From: Rhizobium sp. BG4
GTDB taxonomy: Bacteria; Pseudomonadota; Alphaproteobacteria; Rhizobiales; Rhizobiaceae
Direction of reading: 5' to 3'
Length of the DNA stretch: 64,000 nucleotides
Assembly: GCF_016864575.1 (NCBI RefSeq)
Contig: NZ_CP044126.1
Coordinates: 1,054,001-1,118,000, forward strand
Each line of letters opens with the position of its first letter. The first letter of the stretch is position 1. Made by a program: the position numbers and the translations under genes. The notes under the pieces were generated by a model. The model saw nothing but the letters and a program-made list of their open reading frames with translations. It did not search any database and was not told the DNA's origin. This document shows, piece after piece, positions 52,370-60,382 of this stretch.

Positions 52370-53089
52370 ATGACGTTGAAACTCGACAAGGTCAATCGGG
52401 GGCCGCATCTGTCGACTCTGGTCGCGAGTTCGATCTCGCGCGAGATCGCCCAGGGGCGTCTGCGGCCGGGCGATCAGCTTCCGACCGAACAGCAGCTTGC
52501 GCAGACATTCGGCGTCAGCCGCAACGTGGTGCGTGAGGCGATTGCGCGCTTGCGCTCCGAGGGGCGCATCTGGTCGCAGCAGGGCCGCGGCGCCTTCGTT
52601 GCCGATCAGCCGAACGCCACCGTGCTGACCATCGATTACGAGGCGCTGCAGCAGGCGAACGCCTTCCAGTCGCTCTTCGAGCTTCGCGGCATCCTCGAAG
52701 TCGAGGCCGCAGCCCTTGCCGCCAAGCGGCGGACCGCCGACGATCTCAGCGCCATGAAAGAGGCGCTGGTGACGATGCGCGATGCGCCTTATGGCAGCGT
52801 CATGTGGCTGAAGACCGATCTCGAATTCCACAAGACCGTCGCTGCGGCGACCGGCAATGTCTACATGGTGCAGTTCCTGATGTTCGTTTCCGAGCGGGTG
52901 CGCGAATCCATTCTCGCATCGGGCAACCAGCAGCGCTCGGAAGACCTTGCGGCCGTCACGCTCGGCGAACACCAGCGTATCCTCGATGCGATCGAGGCAG
53001 GCGATGGCGACGAAGCCCGCGATGCGATGCGCGACCATCTCCATGGCGCCGCAAGCCGCGTCGGTCTTGCCGGAGAACAATCCGAGTAA
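52370..53089 (+). CDS. GntR family regulator, FadR/FCD subfamily
   Basis: A 239-residue regulator. The winged HTH (GDQLPTEQQLAQTFGVSRNV, VREAIARLRSEGRI) occupies residues ~15-80 and the FCD ligand domain residues ~100-225 (WLKTDLEFHKTVAAATGNVY; the H-x3-H-type metal residues are plausible). FCD proteins bind organic acids. Its gene lies 3 bases after the oxidase, so it is probably autoregulated. The TTGTCGTACAA sites at 28481 and 45472 have the consensus form for this subfamily. Confidence 0.9.
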   Translation: MTLKLDKVNRGPHLSTLVASSISREIAQGRLRPGDQLPTEQQLAQTFGVSRNVVREAIARLRSEGRIWSQQGRGAFVADQPNATVLTIDYEALQQANAFQSLFELRGILEVEAAALAAKRRTADDLSAMKEALVTMRDAPYGSVMWLKTDLEFHKTVAAATGNVYMVQFLMFVSERVRESILASGNQQRSEDLAAVTLGEHQRILDAIEAGDGDEARDAMRDHLHGAASRVGLAGEQSE

Positions 53090-53106
53090 TCTGTTGAGGA
53101 TCAGAC

Positions 53107-53659
53107 ATGACTGGAAGACTTGAGGGAAAGACGGCCGTCGTCACGGCGGCCGGGCAGGGGATGGGGCGTGCCACGGTGCTGGCCTTCCTGCGGGAGGGCG
53201 CCCGCGTCTGGGCGACCGATATCGACGCTGCCAAGCTTGAAACACTGAACAAACATGCCGGCGTGACGACCCGCAAGCTCGATGTGCTGAACCCCGCGGA
53301 GATCACCGCCTTTGCCGGCGAGATCGGCGCCCCCGATATCCTCTTCAACTGCGCCGGCTTCGTCCATCACGGCTCGATCCTCGATTGCGACGAGGATGCC
53401 TTCGACTTTTCCGTCAATCTGAACCATCCGCGCCAACGCCATCTGCCCGGGCACGGTCGAAAGCCCGTCGCTGCAGGATCGTATGCGCGCGCTTGGCGAC
53501 TACGATCAGGCGCGGGCTGGCTTCATCGCCCGCCAGCCGATGGGACGGCTTGGCACCGCGGAAGAAGTCGCCGATCTCGTCGTCTATCTCGCCAGCAATG
53601 AATCGGCCTTCATGACCGGCAATGCCCTCGTCATCGATGGCGGCTGGGCGAACGCCTGA
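53107..53659 (+). pseudogene. SDR dehydrogenase with catalytic centre deleted (2-keto-3-deoxy-L-fuconate dehydrogenase-like)
   Basis: The N-terminal 106 residues form a normal SDR Rossmann half (TAAGQGMGRATVLAFLREGA, NCAGF). At 53424-53425 the text jumps, one base out of frame, to the C-terminal part (IRANAICPGTVESPSLQDRM, MTGNALVIDGGWANA). Compared with DHRS6/fuconate-pathway SDRs of about 247 residues, roughly 65 residues with the catalytic Ser, Tyr and Lys are missing. The protein cannot be an active dehydrogenase. It stands between the GntR and FAH genes. Confidence 0.85.
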
Positions 53660-53686
53660 AGACAAACCCTTGAACGGATAATCGAT

Positions 53687-54532
53687 ATGAAGCTTCTGAG
53701 ATACGGCCAGCGCGGCGCCGAAAAGCCGGGCATTCTCGACAAGAACGGCAAGGTGAGGGACCTGAGCGGTCAGATCGATGACGTCGCCGGCGCCAATCTG
53801 ACGGCTGCGGGCCTCGCCAAGATCGCCGCAATCGACGTCGAAAGCCTGCCTGTCGTCGCCGAGCCCGGCCGGCTTGGTCCCTGCGTTTCGCGCACCGGCA
53901 AATTCATCTGCGTGGGCCTGAACTATGCCGACCACGCTGCCGAAACGGGCGCTGCCATTCCCGCAGAGCCGATCCTGTTCATGAAGGCGACGAGCGCCAT
54001 CACCGGCCCCAACGACAACGTCATCATTCCCCGCAAGTCGAAGAAGACCGATTGGGAAGTCGAGCTCGGCATCGTCATCGGTGATGAGGCACGCTACGTC
54101 TCGGAAGCCGATGCGATGAAGCATGTCGCCGGCTACTGCCTGATCAACGACGTCTCGGAGCGCGAGTTCCAGGCGGAGCGCGGTGGCCAGTGGACGAAGG
54201 GAAAGTCGGCCGACAGTTTCGGCCCGATCGGCCCCTGGATTGTGACGCGCGACGAAATCGCCGATCCGCAGGATCTCAAGATGTGGCTCTCCGTCGATGG
54301 CGTGATGCGCCAGAACGGCTCGACGAAGACGATGATCTTCGGCGTTTCCTTCCTCGTCCACTACATCTCGCAATTCATGAGCCTGCAGCCGGGCGACATC
54401 ATCTCGACCGGCACACCCCCGGGCGTCGGCCTCGGCATGAAGCCGCCGGTCTTCCTGACGGCGGGCCAGACGATCAAGCTCGGCATCGAGGGTCTCGGCG
54501 AGCAGACGCAGCTGACTGTTGACGCTGCCTGA
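53687..54532 (+). CDS. Fumarylacetoacetate hydrolase family protein (2,4-diketo-3-deoxy-L-fuconate hydrolase-like)
   Basis: A 281-residue FAH-family C-C hydrolase. Metal-binding acidic residues are in WEVELGIVIGDEARYV and the conserved FMKATSAITGPND, GYCLINDVSEREFQ and ISTGTPPGVGLGMKP are all present. The pair SDR + FAH is that of the end of the non-phosphorylative L-fucose/L-rhamnose route, where the hydrolase gives pyruvate and lactate. The gene itself is intact although the SDR before it is broken. Confidence 0.88.
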   Translation: MKLLRYGQRGAEKPGILDKNGKVRDLSGQIDDVAGANLTAAGLAKIAAIDVESLPVVAEPGRLGPCVSRTGKFICVGLNYADHAAETGAAIPAEPILFMKATSAITGPNDNVIIPRKSKKTDWEVELGIVIGDEARYVSEADAMKHVAGYCLINDVSEREFQAERGGQWTKGKSADSFGPIGPWIVTRDEIADPQDLKMWLSVDGVMRQNGSTKTMIFGVSFLVHYISQFMSLQPGDIISTGTPPGVGLGMKPPVFLTAGQTIKLGIEGLGEQTQLTVDAA

Positions 54533-54535
54533 CGA

Positions 54536-54567
54536 TAACGGGGAGCCGCATTTACGGCTCCCCGTTA
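54536..54567. terminator. Bidirectional hairpin between FAH and larB
   Basis: Perfect 13-bp stem TAACGGGGAGCCG/CGGCTCCCCGTTA with a CATTTA loop. It begins 4 bases after the FAH stop and contains the TAA stop of larB on the other strand. It lacks a long T run but is very stable. Confidence 0.6.
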
Positions 54568-55230
54568 CCGAAGCTGCATGGTGTTGAGCAGCCGAAGGGC
54601 GGCGCAGGCCGCGCCATAGCCATTGTCGATATTGGTGACGAGAAGGCCGGGCGCACAGCTGGCGAGCATCGCATTCAGCGCCGTACGGCCGTCTTCGGCG
54701 GCACCATAGCCGACAGAGGTCGGGACGCAGATGAGGGCGCCGCCATAGAGGCCGCCAAGGACGCTTGCGAGCGCCGCATCCATTCCAGCAACGGCGATGA
54801 CGATTGGAAAGCGCCTGATGTCCTCGACCCTGTCCATCAGCCGCCAGAGACCGGCGACCCCGACATCGATGATGAAACTGCACTCGACGCCGGCATGGCG
54901 AAGGGTGCGTTCGGCCTCGCGCGCTGCCGGGGCATCCGACGTTCCGGCCGAAACAATTGCGACCTTTCCGGTGAGCGATAGCGGCGGCAACTGTCCGAAA
55001 TAGGCGGTCTTCGAAATATCGCACCAGTCGGTCTGTGCCTTGAGATGCGCCGGTAGTGCATCGTATTTCGCCACATCGAGACGGGTCAGAAGCAGGCTCG
55101 CATCACGCTCCCTTGCGCTTTCGAGAATGCCGGCGATCTGTTGCGGCGATTTCCCGGCGCAGAAGACGGCTTCGCTGAGACCGATGCGCTCGGCCCGGGT
55201 GAAATCGAAGACGGTATCGGTGCTGCTCAT
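54565..55230 (-). CDS. larB: LarB, pyridinium-3,5-biscarboxylate synthase for nickel-pincer cofactor
   Basis: A 221-residue LarB, related to the PurE carboxylase (VAIVSAGTSDAPAAREAERT, VAGMDAALASVLGGLYGGAL, CVPTSVGYG). LarB carboxylates and hydrolyses nicotinic acid adenine dinucleotide as first step of the nickel-pincer nucleotide. The ATG overlaps the larE stop (ATGA). It is the last gene of the dehydrogenase-larC-larE-larB operon. Confidence 0.93.
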   Translation of the reverse strand: MSSTDTVFDFTRAERIGLSEAVFCAGKSPQQIAGILESARERDASLLLTRLDVAKYDALPAHLKAQTDWCDISKTAYFGQLPPLSLTGKVAIVSAGTSDAPAAREAERTLRHAGVECSFIIDVGVAGLWRLMDRVEDIRRFPIVIAVAGMDAALASVLGGLYGGALICVPTSVGYGAAEDGRTALNAMLASCAPGLLVTNIDNGYGAACAALRLLNTMQLR

Positions 55231-56009
55231 GGCCGTGCACCGATGAAGGCGCTGCCGTTGCGGTAGGGCTCGAAGGTCAGAGGCTTGCCCTGGTAGGCTT
55301 CAGGCAGCATCTCCCTGAGAACGGCGCCCATGTCCCCTGTGCGCTGAAGGCTGCCGGGATCCAGTTCGACGACGACGCCGCTGCGGCGGATGCGGCAGCG
55401 GACGGTCTTCGGACTTATCGCTTCTGTGAGAAACGTCTCGATGCGATGCACCGCCGCCAGCGTTGCAGCGTCGATGGCGATCGATGTCTCGATCCGGCTG
55501 GAGAGGCAGGGCGAAGCGGGCAGTTCCGACAGGTCTCCGAGACCAGCATCGCGCGCCAGACGCCGCACGTCGGCCTTGCCGATTCCGGCCTCCACGAAGG
55601 GATGCCTGACGCCGAAATTGCGGGCCGCATCGAGGCCCGGCCGGTATTCGCCGAGATCGTCCAGATTGGTGCCTGACAGCACCTGCCGCGCGGTCCTGGC
55701 AGTGATGGCGCGGTAAAGATTGCCCTTGCAGAAGAAGCAGCGATTGAGGGGGTTGGCGATGTAATCGGGGTCGGAGAATTCGCCGGCATCGATCAGCTGC
55801 AGGTCCCAGCCTTCCCTATTCGCGAGCATCCGTACCCGCTCCGTCGCCTCCGGCGGCACGGCAGGCGAAACGGCGTGCATGATGCCGGCACGCCCGGCGC
55901 CCAGGCGCTGGACCGCGATCGTCGCCAGTGTCAGCGAGTCGATGCCGCCGCTGACGGCGATCGAGACGTCGCCCAGCGCGTCGAGTACCGTGTCGAGCGC
56001 GTCTCTCAC
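55227..56009 (-). CDS. larE: LarE, sulfur transferase for nickel-pincer cofactor
   Basis: A 260-residue PP-loop ATPase (SGGIDS near residue 20) that adds sulfur to the pincer precursor. GTG at 56009 overlaps the larC stop (GTGA) and has AGGAGA 6 bases before it. Besides the usual C-terminal cysteine (Cys168 in ASPCLSSRIE), it has a CxxC pair (Cys91 and Cys94 in NRCFFCKG). Three cysteines are the mark of the [4Fe-4S] LarE class such as that of Thermotoga, rather than the single-cysteine sacrificial type of Lactiplantibacillus. Confidence 0.92.
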   Translation of the reverse strand: MRDALDTVLDALGDVSIAVSGGIDSLTLATIAVQRLGAGRAGIMHAVSPAVPPEATERVRMLANREGWDLQLIDAGEFSDPDYIANPLNRCFFCKGNLYRAITARTARQVLSGTNLDDLGEYRPGLDAARNFGVRHPFVEAGIGKADVRRLARDAGLGDLSELPASPCLSSRIETSIAIDAATLAAVHRIETFLTEAISPKTVRCRIRRSGVVVELDPGSLQRTGDMGAVLREMLPEAYQGKPLTFEPYRNGSAFIGARP

Positions 56010-57301
56010 AGCAGATCTCCTCTCTTCTGCTTCAGCAATCCTTCCAGCAATCGGCGCAACCCGTTGCGGGCGGCCGCACCCGAGGTCTCGGCCAGCGTAT
56101 CGGCTTCGAGCTTGGCGCTTCGCCCGGATGGGCGTTCGACAACCTTGAAGGCATAGACCTGACCGCCGTGCTCGACGGTTTCTTTTTCGCGGCGCAGCGT
56201 CATACGCGCCGCCGTCGAGAGGCGCAGGCCGATCGTCGTCGTTTCGTCGAGGATGGCATTGGCGACCTCTTCCTTTGCGGCCGGGTCGGCAAGCACGCGC
56301 AGATGCGTCATCATCCGGCCCTTCTTGCCGAACACCGGCGCCTGGATGACATCGCGCACGCCGTCCTGGCTGCGCAACCTGTCGATCGCCTGGGCGATAT
56401 CCTCGCCGGTCTGATCGTCGATCTCGCATTCGAGGACGGCGATTGTCTCCTCGATGATAGCTGCGCTTTCCCGCCGCTCGAAGGCGAGCAGCCGCAGGCA
56501 GTTGCTGACACCCGCCAGCCGCTTGCTGCCGAAGCCGTGGCTGGATGCCTTCAAGATCCTCCGCCCGGGAGCCGCCGGTCTCTCGCAGAGATAGGCGAGG
56601 ATTGCCGCACCGGTCGGCGTCACGCGCTCGCCGGCGATGCCGTCGTCGATGAGATCGAAGCCCTGGAGCAGGTGAACGGTCGCCGGTGCCGGGACAGGGA
56701 GGAGCCCATGCGCAGTCCTCACCCGGCCGCTGCCGAGCGGAATGGGACCAACGGTCCAGCCGGTCGCGCCGATCCGGCCGATCAGCCATCCGGCCGCGAC
56801 GATATCGGCGATCGAATCCCAGGCGCCGACTTCGTGGAACGTCACGTCGTCAGGTGCTTTCCCATGTACCCGCCCCTCGGCCTCGGCGAGCTTGCCGAAA
56901 ATGCCGGTGGCATGACGGATAGTCTCGGCATCGAGGGACGACTGTGCCAGAGCATCGCGGATCGTCCGCCACGCCACGTGGCCGTGTGTGTGGTGATCCG
57001 TGCCGTGATCGTGGGCTTCATGTTCATGGTGATGATGGCCATGATGGTGGTGGTGATGATCCCCGTGGCCGTGATCATGCGCGTGGTCAGGCCCATGATC
57101 GCGATGGCGGACGGTGAAGCGGCTGCCGGTGAGGATGCCGTCATTATGGGCAACAAGCGCGCAGTCGACGCGCTCGATCAGCGGGCAAAGCTTTAGTGCC
57201 GCCTGCAGGCCTTCCTGCAGGTCTGGCCGGAAATCGAGCAGGGCGGCGACGAACATGTCGCCTGCAATGCCGCCCACTGGATCGAGATGAATTTCGAGCA
57301 C
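56006..57301 (-). CDS. larC: LarC, nickel insertase (cyclometallase) for nickel-pincer cofactor
   Basis: A 431-residue LarC beginning with GTG at 57301 (EIHLDPVGGIAGDMFVAALL). A His-rich segment at residues 66-108 contains 23 histidines, including runs of six and four; a nickel reservoir is likely. The normal LarC core follows (VTFHEVGAWDSIADIVAAGW, GERVTPTGAAILAYL, ECEIDDQTGEDIAQAIDRL, VFGKKGRMMTHLRVLAD). It is a single open frame, unlike the frameshift-produced LarC1/LarC2 of Lactiplantibacillus. It inserts nickel with CTP to finish the cofactor used by LarA-type racemases. Confidence 0.93.
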   Translation of the reverse strand: MLEIHLDPVGGIAGDMFVAALLDFRPDLQEGLQAALKLCPLIERVDCALVAHNDGILTGSRFTVRHRDHGPDHAHDHGHGDHHHHHHGHHHHEHEAHDHGTDHHTHGHVAWRTIRDALAQSSLDAETIRHATGIFGKLAEAEGRVHGKAPDDVTFHEVGAWDSIADIVAAGWLIGRIGATGWTVGPIPLGSGRVRTAHGLLPVPAPATVHLLQGFDLIDDGIAGERVTPTGAAILAYLCERPAAPGRRILKASSHGFGSKRLAGVSNCLRLLAFERRESAAIIEETIAVLECEIDDQTGEDIAQAIDRLRSQDGVRDVIQAPVFGKKGRMMTHLRVLADPAAKEEVANAILDETTTIGLRLSTAARMTLRREKETVEHGGQVYAFKVVERPSGRSAKLEADTLAETSGAAARNGLRRLLEGLLKQKRGDLL

Positions 57302-57311
57302 GTTTCCGTCC

Positions 57312-58220
57312 CTATTTTCCGGTCCTGTGAGCGGTGAGCGACACGCCGTTGGCCGTCGCGATGACATCAGACAGCGCCGGTACGAAGGATTGGCCCTGGC
57401 CGGCGGCGACTGCAGTCGCAAAACTGTTGCGCACGGCCGCTCCGACCGGGTTGACCGCCTGCAGTGCCTGGGCGAGCGAGGCGAGGTAGGACATGTCCTT
57501 CAGCGCATTGGCCATTGCGAAACGCTGGGCGTTCTCGTTGCGGTTCAAAACGAATTCGAAGAAGGCCTGGTAGAAGCCGCAATCCATGCGGCTGCCGCGC
57601 AGCACGCTGTCGAAAACCTCTGGTGTCAGCCCCGCCTTGGCGGCGATCATCAGCGCTTCTGAATAAATCGCCGAATAGCCCATGGACACGAAGTTGTTCA
57701 GAAGCTTCATCGTATGCCCGGTCCCGGCAGGACCGGTCTCGATGATGCGGGCGGCGAAGGCTTCGAGGATCGGCCGGGCGCGGGCAATGCCATCGGCAGA
57801 GCCGCCCGCCATCACATCCAGCTTGCCTTCGGCCGCTTCCTTCGGCGTGCGGGCGAGCGGCGCATCGACGAGCGTAATGCCCTGCTCCGAAAGCTCGGCG
57901 GCAAGCTTGATCGTCACGGCGGGGTTGGATGTCGAGCAGTCGATCAACAGCATCCGCTTGCCGGAGGCAAGCAGGCCATCCGCACCCGACAGAAGTTGCT
58001 GGACCTCCTCCGACCCGGTGACGCAGAGGATCACGACGTCGGATGCCAGCGCCAATTCTTTCGGCGTTGCCGCTTCGCTGGCGCCCTGCGCCTTCAGCGC
58101 CTCCACAGCCTCGCGCCTGCGATGCGCCATCACGGTCAGCGGCCAGCCCTTGCTCAGAAGGTTAGCCGCCATGCCGGAGCCCATGGCGCCGAGACCGATG
58201 AACCCGATTTTCTCTTTCAT
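57312..58220 (-). CDS. NAD(P)-dependent beta-hydroxyacid dehydrogenase (3-hydroxyisobutyrate dehydrogenase family)
   Basis: A 302-residue beta-hydroxyacid dehydrogenase. The Rossmann motif GFIGLGAMGSGMAANLLSKG starts it, the substrate signature is modified (VDAPLARTPKEAAEGKLDVM), and the catalytic lysine appears in GHTMKLLNNFVSMG. The family oxidises 3-hydroxyisobutyrate, tartronate semialdehyde, threonate and related acids. It leads the operon with larC, larE and larB. It probably oxidises the stereoisomer produced by the nickel-dependent racemase. Confidence 0.88.
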   Translation of the reverse strand: MKEKIGFIGLGAMGSGMAANLLSKGWPLTVMAHRRREAVEALKAQGASEAATPKELALASDVVILCVTGSEEVQQLLSGADGLLASGKRMLLIDCSTSNPAVTIKLAAELSEQGITLVDAPLARTPKEAAEGKLDVMAGGSADGIARARPILEAFAARIIETGPAGTGHTMKLLNNFVSMGYSAIYSEALMIAAKAGLTPEVFDSVLRGSRMDCGFYQAFFEFVLNRNENAQRFAMANALKDMSYLASLAQALQAVNPVGAAVRNSFATAVAAGQGQSFVPALSDVIATANGVSLTAHRTGK

Positions 58221-58343
58221 GCTTTCCTCCCGGTTGGTTTCGGTATCCCGGTATGCGGGCTTTTGCTTTTTCTAGTGGTATGGTTTAGCAACGGCAGTAT
58301 TGGCAGCCCGGCGCCGGACGGCGAGATTGGACTTCGGAACGGA

Positions 58344-59090
58344 ATGAAGGACAGGGACAGCGCGGTTTTCAACACCATCCCGCAGACGCCCAATCTGCGC
58401 AGCGGACTGGCCGACAGTCTGATCGCGCAGATCGAATCCGGCGATCTGAAGCCCGGCCAGCGCCTGCCGACCGAGCAGGCGATCATGGAAGCCACAGGTG
58501 TGAGCCGTACCATCGTGCGCGAGGCGCTGGCGACGCTGAGGGCCAAGGGGCTGATCACCACGCGCCAGGGGCTCGGCGCCTTCGTTTCCAACGATCCGAC
58601 GCCGCGCTCCTTCTCCATCATCCCGAACGACCTGGAATCGATCGACGAAGTGCTGCGCGTTCTCGAACTGCGCATCGGCATCGAATATGAGGCCGCCGGC
58701 CTTGCGGCCCTGCGGCGCACGCCGGAGGATATCGCCCGCATGCAGGCGCGGCTGGATGCGCTCGATCAGGCGATCGAACAGGGCGGCTACGGGGCCGAGG
58801 AGGACTTCGCCTTCCATCGCTCGATCCTGGTCGCGACGCAGAATTCCTATTACGGACGGCTGTTCGATACGTTCGGAACGGCCATGGTGCCGCGCCAGTG
58901 GGCGCGTCTCGACAACATGACGGCGCTCGAGCGCGAGGGCCATGCAGCCCGCATGCGCAAGGAACATCACGCGATCTTCCAGGCGATCCGCGACGGCAAT
59001 GAAGCGGCGGCGCGCAAGGCGCTGCGCGCCCACCTGTCGAAGAGCACGGCGCGCTTCGAAGAGCTCCGCGACGCCCGCCTTCATCGATAG
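58344..59090 (+). CDS. GntR family regulator, FadR/FCD subfamily (lar region)
   Basis: A 248-residue regulator. A winged HTH (GQRLPTEQAIMEATGVSRTI, VREALATLRAKGLI) precedes an FCD domain (DFAFHRSILVATQNSYYGRL, RKEHHAIFQAIRDGNEAAAR). The ATG at 58344 is chosen, since the open frame further upstream runs antisense into the dehydrogenase gene. It is divergent from that operon and convergent with the LarA homologue, so it probably regulates both. It is clearly related to the GntR protein at 52370. Confidence 0.88.
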   Translation: MKDRDSAVFNTIPQTPNLRSGLADSLIAQIESGDLKPGQRLPTEQAIMEATGVSRTIVREALATLRAKGLITTRQGLGAFVSNDPTPRSFSIIPNDLESIDEVLRVLELRIGIEYEAAGLAALRRTPEDIARMQARLDALDQAIEQGGYGAEEDFAFHRSILVATQNSYYGRLFDTFGTAMVPRQWARLDNMTALEREGHAARMRKEHHAIFQAIRDGNEAAARKALRAHLSKSTARFEELRDARLHR

Positions 59091-59094
59091 CCGG

Positions 59095-60381
59095 TCAACC
59101 CGCATAGCGAGGCACGACATAAGGCCCCTCCGGAATGATCGCGACATCGGGATCGCCGCTTCGTGAAATGCTGCGGGCGATCGCGGCCGTCAGGTCATCG
59201 ATCACGCCGACGCCGGTCAGCGCACGGTCACTGCCGGAAAGTCCGGTCGTATAGAGTTCGACGCGCCCGAGCCGCATCGGCTTCAGCTGCATCTCCGCCT
59301 GCCATTCATCGATCTCGGCAAGGTTCTTGGCTGTCAGCGTCGCCAGGAACCGATCCGGGCCGAGCTCTACGAGGCGTGCCTGCGCCTCGCGGAATTCGGG
59401 CGAACCGAAGCCTTCGGAACATTCCGACGCGATGATCAGCGTGCCGCCGGGTTTCAGGATATCGAGCGGCGTCACCATGCCCTTGATCGTCTGGTAGTAG
59501 GTCTTGTCGAGCGGGTAGCCGGCCGAGGAGGTGACGACCGTCGAGAATTTCCTGTCCATCGGGATCTGCGTCGCGCCGCTGACGAAATCGACGGCGGCCT
59601 GATGGCTGGCGATGATCTCGCCGAAGGTGACGCAGACAAGGTCACGTTCCTCGTCGAGCACGGTGTTCAGCGCATAGACCTCGCCGAGCATGCGGACGAT
59701 CTCCAGCTGCTCCTCGTGCAGGGGATTGCCGATCAGATTGCACTGGACCGCGAGCGGGTCTTCCATGAAGCGGGCCGAATGAAATGTTCGGATCGTCTCG
59801 TGATGCGCGACGCCCGGCGCAATGACCTTGCGACCGCCGGACCATCCGGCCATGAAATGCGGCTCGACAAGCCCGGTCGCGATCTTGAGATCGGCCTCGG
59901 CAAACAGCCGGTCGAGCTTGACCGGCGTGTTCCGTGTTTTCGTGAAGCCGAAATCGATATGGGCGTCTTCATCGCGGGCGTAGTGGTTCTCGACCCTGAC
60001 ATTCTCGAGAACCCAGGCATCGCCGACGAGTTCGGCCAGTTCATCTCCGAGATTGGGGCGGTGGAGCCCGGTCGCGATCAGCACCGAGATCTTTTCACGG
60101 GCAATGCCGGAGGCGATCATCGTCTCGATCATCGGCCGCAGGAACAGCCGGTTCGGCACCGGCCGGGTGATGTCGCAGATCAGGATGCAGGCGCTGCTGC
60201 GTCCCCTTGCGAGTTCGGCAAGCGGCGCCGATGCGATAGGATTGTCGAGAGCGCTACGAATGGCCGCGCTAGCGTCGGCGAGCTTCGGAAGTGCCTGCTT
60301 GCGGATCACCGCCGGGCGGGCGCCCGGTGGAAGAGTGATGTCGAGATGGCCGCGGCCATAGGAGAGGGCGATTTCGTTCAT
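59095..60381 (-). CDS. Nickel-pincer-dependent racemase/epimerase, LarA homologue
   Basis: A 428-residue LarA-family protein. The residues that hold the pincer nickel in lactate racemase are conserved: His107 in ATGLHRP, His175 in LVEPHFMAGW and Lys185 in SGGRKVIAPG; DITRPVPNRLF is the N-terminal family motif. LarA homologues racemise or epimerise 2-hydroxyacids (lactate, malate, sugar acids). It lies 1 base after livF at the end of the LivJHMGF importer operon, so the importer probably brings in its substrate. Specificity cannot be read from sequence; lactate is only one option. Confidence 0.9.
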   Translation of the reverse strand: MNEIALSYGRGHLDITLPPGARPAVIRKQALPKLADASAAIRSALDNPIASAPLAELARGRSSACILICDITRPVPNRLFLRPMIETMIASGIAREKISVLIATGLHRPNLGDELAELVGDAWVLENVRVENHYARDEDAHIDFGFTKTRNTPVKLDRLFAEADLKIATGLVEPHFMAGWSGGRKVIAPGVAHHETIRTFHSARFMEDPLAVQCNLIGNPLHEEQLEIVRMLGEVYALNTVLDEERDLVCVTFGEIIASHQAAVDFVSGATQIPMDRKFSTVVTSSAGYPLDKTYYQTIKGMVTPLDILKPGGTLIIASECSEGFGSPEFREAQARLVELGPDRFLATLTAKNLAEIDEWQAEMQLKPMRLGRVELYTTGLSGSDRALTGVGVIDDLTAAIARSISRSGDPDVAIIPEGPYVVPRYAG

Positions 60382-60382
60382 A

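Noticed and set aside
50801..53080. A 759-codon open frame antisense to the FAD-linked oxidase and GntR genes
   Set aside because: Both forward genes have intact family motifs and ribosome sites; the antisense frame has none.
52370..54532. GntR-SDR-FAH genes as part of the nickel-pincer region
   Set aside because: They are on the opposite strand, separated from larB by a strong bidirectional hairpin, and the operator evidence ties them to the ribose-type importer instead.
56978..57106. Repetitive GTG/ATG-rich DNA resembling a tandem repeat or CRISPR-like array
   Set aside because: It is the coding sequence for the LarC histidine-rich segment; there are no regular repeat-spacer units.
56168..57196. 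A plus-strand frame with a Met/Val-rich hydrophobic stretch that looks like a membrane protein
   Set aside because: The stretch is the reverse complement of the larC histidine codons (CAT/CAC read as ATG/GTG), so it is an artefact.
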